Positions 4,595-5,514 of a DNA stretch of 5,514 nt are shown here, in pieces (position 1 is the stretch's first letter; every line of letters begins with the position of its first letter). The notes below the pieces were generated by a model, which was not told the origin of the DNA, searched no databases, and saw only the letters and a program-made list of their open reading frames with translations. The position numbers were made by a program, and so were the translations under genes. The stretch is from Candidatus Peregrinibacteria bacterium. GTDB lineage: Bacteria; Patescibacteriota; Gracilibacteria; UM-FILTER-43-11. The stretch lies in NCBI GenBank assembly GCA_030618315.1, contig JAUXDO010000081.1, positions 1-5,514 of the forward strand. The letters run 5' to 3'.

Positions 4595-5514
4595 TTACCA
4601 TCTATTCTTCTCCGGTTTTCTCCTTATTTTCGAAAGATCCAATATTTCTATAACCCCCTCTCTTATATCCTCCTGTAATAAGTTAACCCTTTGTACTGTT
4701 ATCATTTTCGCTTCAAGTAAATGTCTGTCTCTTTTTATATCCATTGGCTTCTTACTATAGTGCTGTGGACCGTCAACCTCGATATTCAAACGGTGACGAG
4801 GCAAAAAGATATCCATTTCAAACCCGCTAACATGTTTGTTTTCTTCTATATACATACCACCTGTAGCGTTGAGAATAATATTTACAGCATGCCGTTCAAC
4901 CTTACTCCTTGCAGCTGAGTAATTTTCAATAAAATTTTCATAAGAATTTTCCAGATCAACGGGTATTAAACGTTTATATAAATTATAAATCTGCACACCT
5001 AATCTTGGACTCGTAACTTTCTCATTCTTCTGCCATCTGCCTTCAAGCGCCAAAAATAATATATTTATTATTTCAGATATCCCACTTACACCGGAATAAT
5101 TAATAAGACCATTCAGTATTGTTAAAATATCTGTTTCATTAAAGTCATCCCGTCTCTCATTTATATCTCCTAAAATCGCTTTAATAAAACCTCCGGACAT
5201 AATGGTGGGGCTTAAATTCCCTATTCCTGTAAGACATTTTGACACCTGCCCAGCTTTCAATTTGGTATTTAAACCCTGGAATTTAACATGCAAAGCTTCG
5301 GTAAATTTATGTGTTACAGCAAGCGAATCAAGATTTTTTAAACTATGTATCATAGTACTAATTTCTTCTTCATCTATGTAATCTTTTGATTCAGCAATTT
5401 TTTTTGCGAGTGAATTCATTAATGCCCGACTAACAACTGTTGAATCCAGATTTCTGAAACCGCTAACGGAATCAATAAGCTCTTTACTATTCATTGCATT
5501 ATCTGTTTCATCAA
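4595..5514 (-). CDS. OPR-like helical-repeat protein with C-terminal RAP domain (start beyond right edge)
   Basis: Residues are counted from the Met at 5494, but the frame stays open to the window edge (six more codons, DETDNA) and that Met falls inside a repeat, so the true start is probably outside. Five helical repeats follow an exact 39-residue period: the pattern (L/I)-x-N-(L/Y) places Asn at 15, 54, 93, 132 and 171, with Gly or Ser three residues earlier in the first four. This resembles octotricopeptide and FASTK-type repeats, which bind RNA. Residues 197-290 resemble the RAP domain and related PD-(D/E)XK folds: E200, D228 in FEMDIFLP, E239-V-D241-GPQHY, then RDRHLLEAKMITVQRV (255-270). 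The eukaryotic versions process organelle RNA. A DUF559/Vsr-like nuclease is the alternative for the C-terminal domain. No signal peptide or membrane segment is visible. Target unknown. It ends 139 bases before proS on the same strand. Confidence 0.78.
   Translation of the reverse strand, partial: DETDNAMNSKELIDSVSGFRNLDSTVVSRALMNSLAKKIAESKDYIDEEEISTMIHSLKNLDSLAVTHKFTEALHVKFQGLNTKLKAGQVSKCLTGIGNLSPTIMSGGFIKAILGDINERRDDFNETDILTILNGLINYSGVSGISEIINILFLALEGRWQKNEKVTSPRLGVQIYNLYKRLIPVDLENSYENFIENYSAARSKVERHAVNIILNATGGMYIEENKHVSGFEMDIFLPRHRLNIEVDGPQHYSKKPMDIKRDRHLLEAKMITVQRVNLLQEDIREGVIEILDLSKIRRKPEKNRW

Noticed and set aside
4721..4918. Plus-strand open frame of 65 codons opposite the RAP gene
   Set aside because: Antisense shadow of the conserved RAP region with no independent support.

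Overview
This AT-rich window looks like chromosomal DNA from a Candidate Phyla Radiation (Patescibacteria-like) bacterium. That placement is an inference. It rests mainly on the compact 414-residue prolyl-tRNA synthetase, which has a small zinc ribbon where most bacteria carry the editing insertion. Weak Shine-Dalgarno signals and a shortened RmlA fit but do not prove it. All five complete stop codons are TAA and the standard code reads cleanly throughout.

Layout, left to right. The 5' part of an iron-sulfur RumA/RlmD-type rRNA uracil methyltransferase runs off the left edge on the minus strand (1-233). Diverging from it are two plus-strand family 2 glycosyltransferases (346-1431 and 1469-2290). 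They converge on a minus-strand series which, in transcription order, is an RNA-binding-type repeat protein with a C-terminal RAP domain (enters from beyond the right edge, ends at 4595), proS (4455-3211) and rmlA (3141-2356). The convergent point between the second glycosyltransferase and rmlA holds a GC-rich structure of two perfect hairpins closed by a third stem (2300-2351), probably a two-way terminator.

The glycosyltransferases and RmlA fit one task, building a surface polysaccharide. RmlA makes dTDP-glucose, the entry to dTDP-rhamnose, and both transferases resemble the WbbL/rhamnosyltransferase group. The methyltransferase, ProRS and RAP protein all concern RNA or translation.

Two things stand out. 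First, each of the four gaps that is not the convergent one contains an array of 7-base units. Each gap uses different sequences, and the arrays keep register for 5 to 11 units. One array contributes the TTG start codon of the second glycosyltransferase. Second, the right-edge protein has helical repeats with an exact 39-residue period followed by a RAP/PD-(D/E)XK-like domain. This is the octotricopeptide-repeat plus RAP plan best known from organelle RNA-processing proteins, and its true start lies outside the window.
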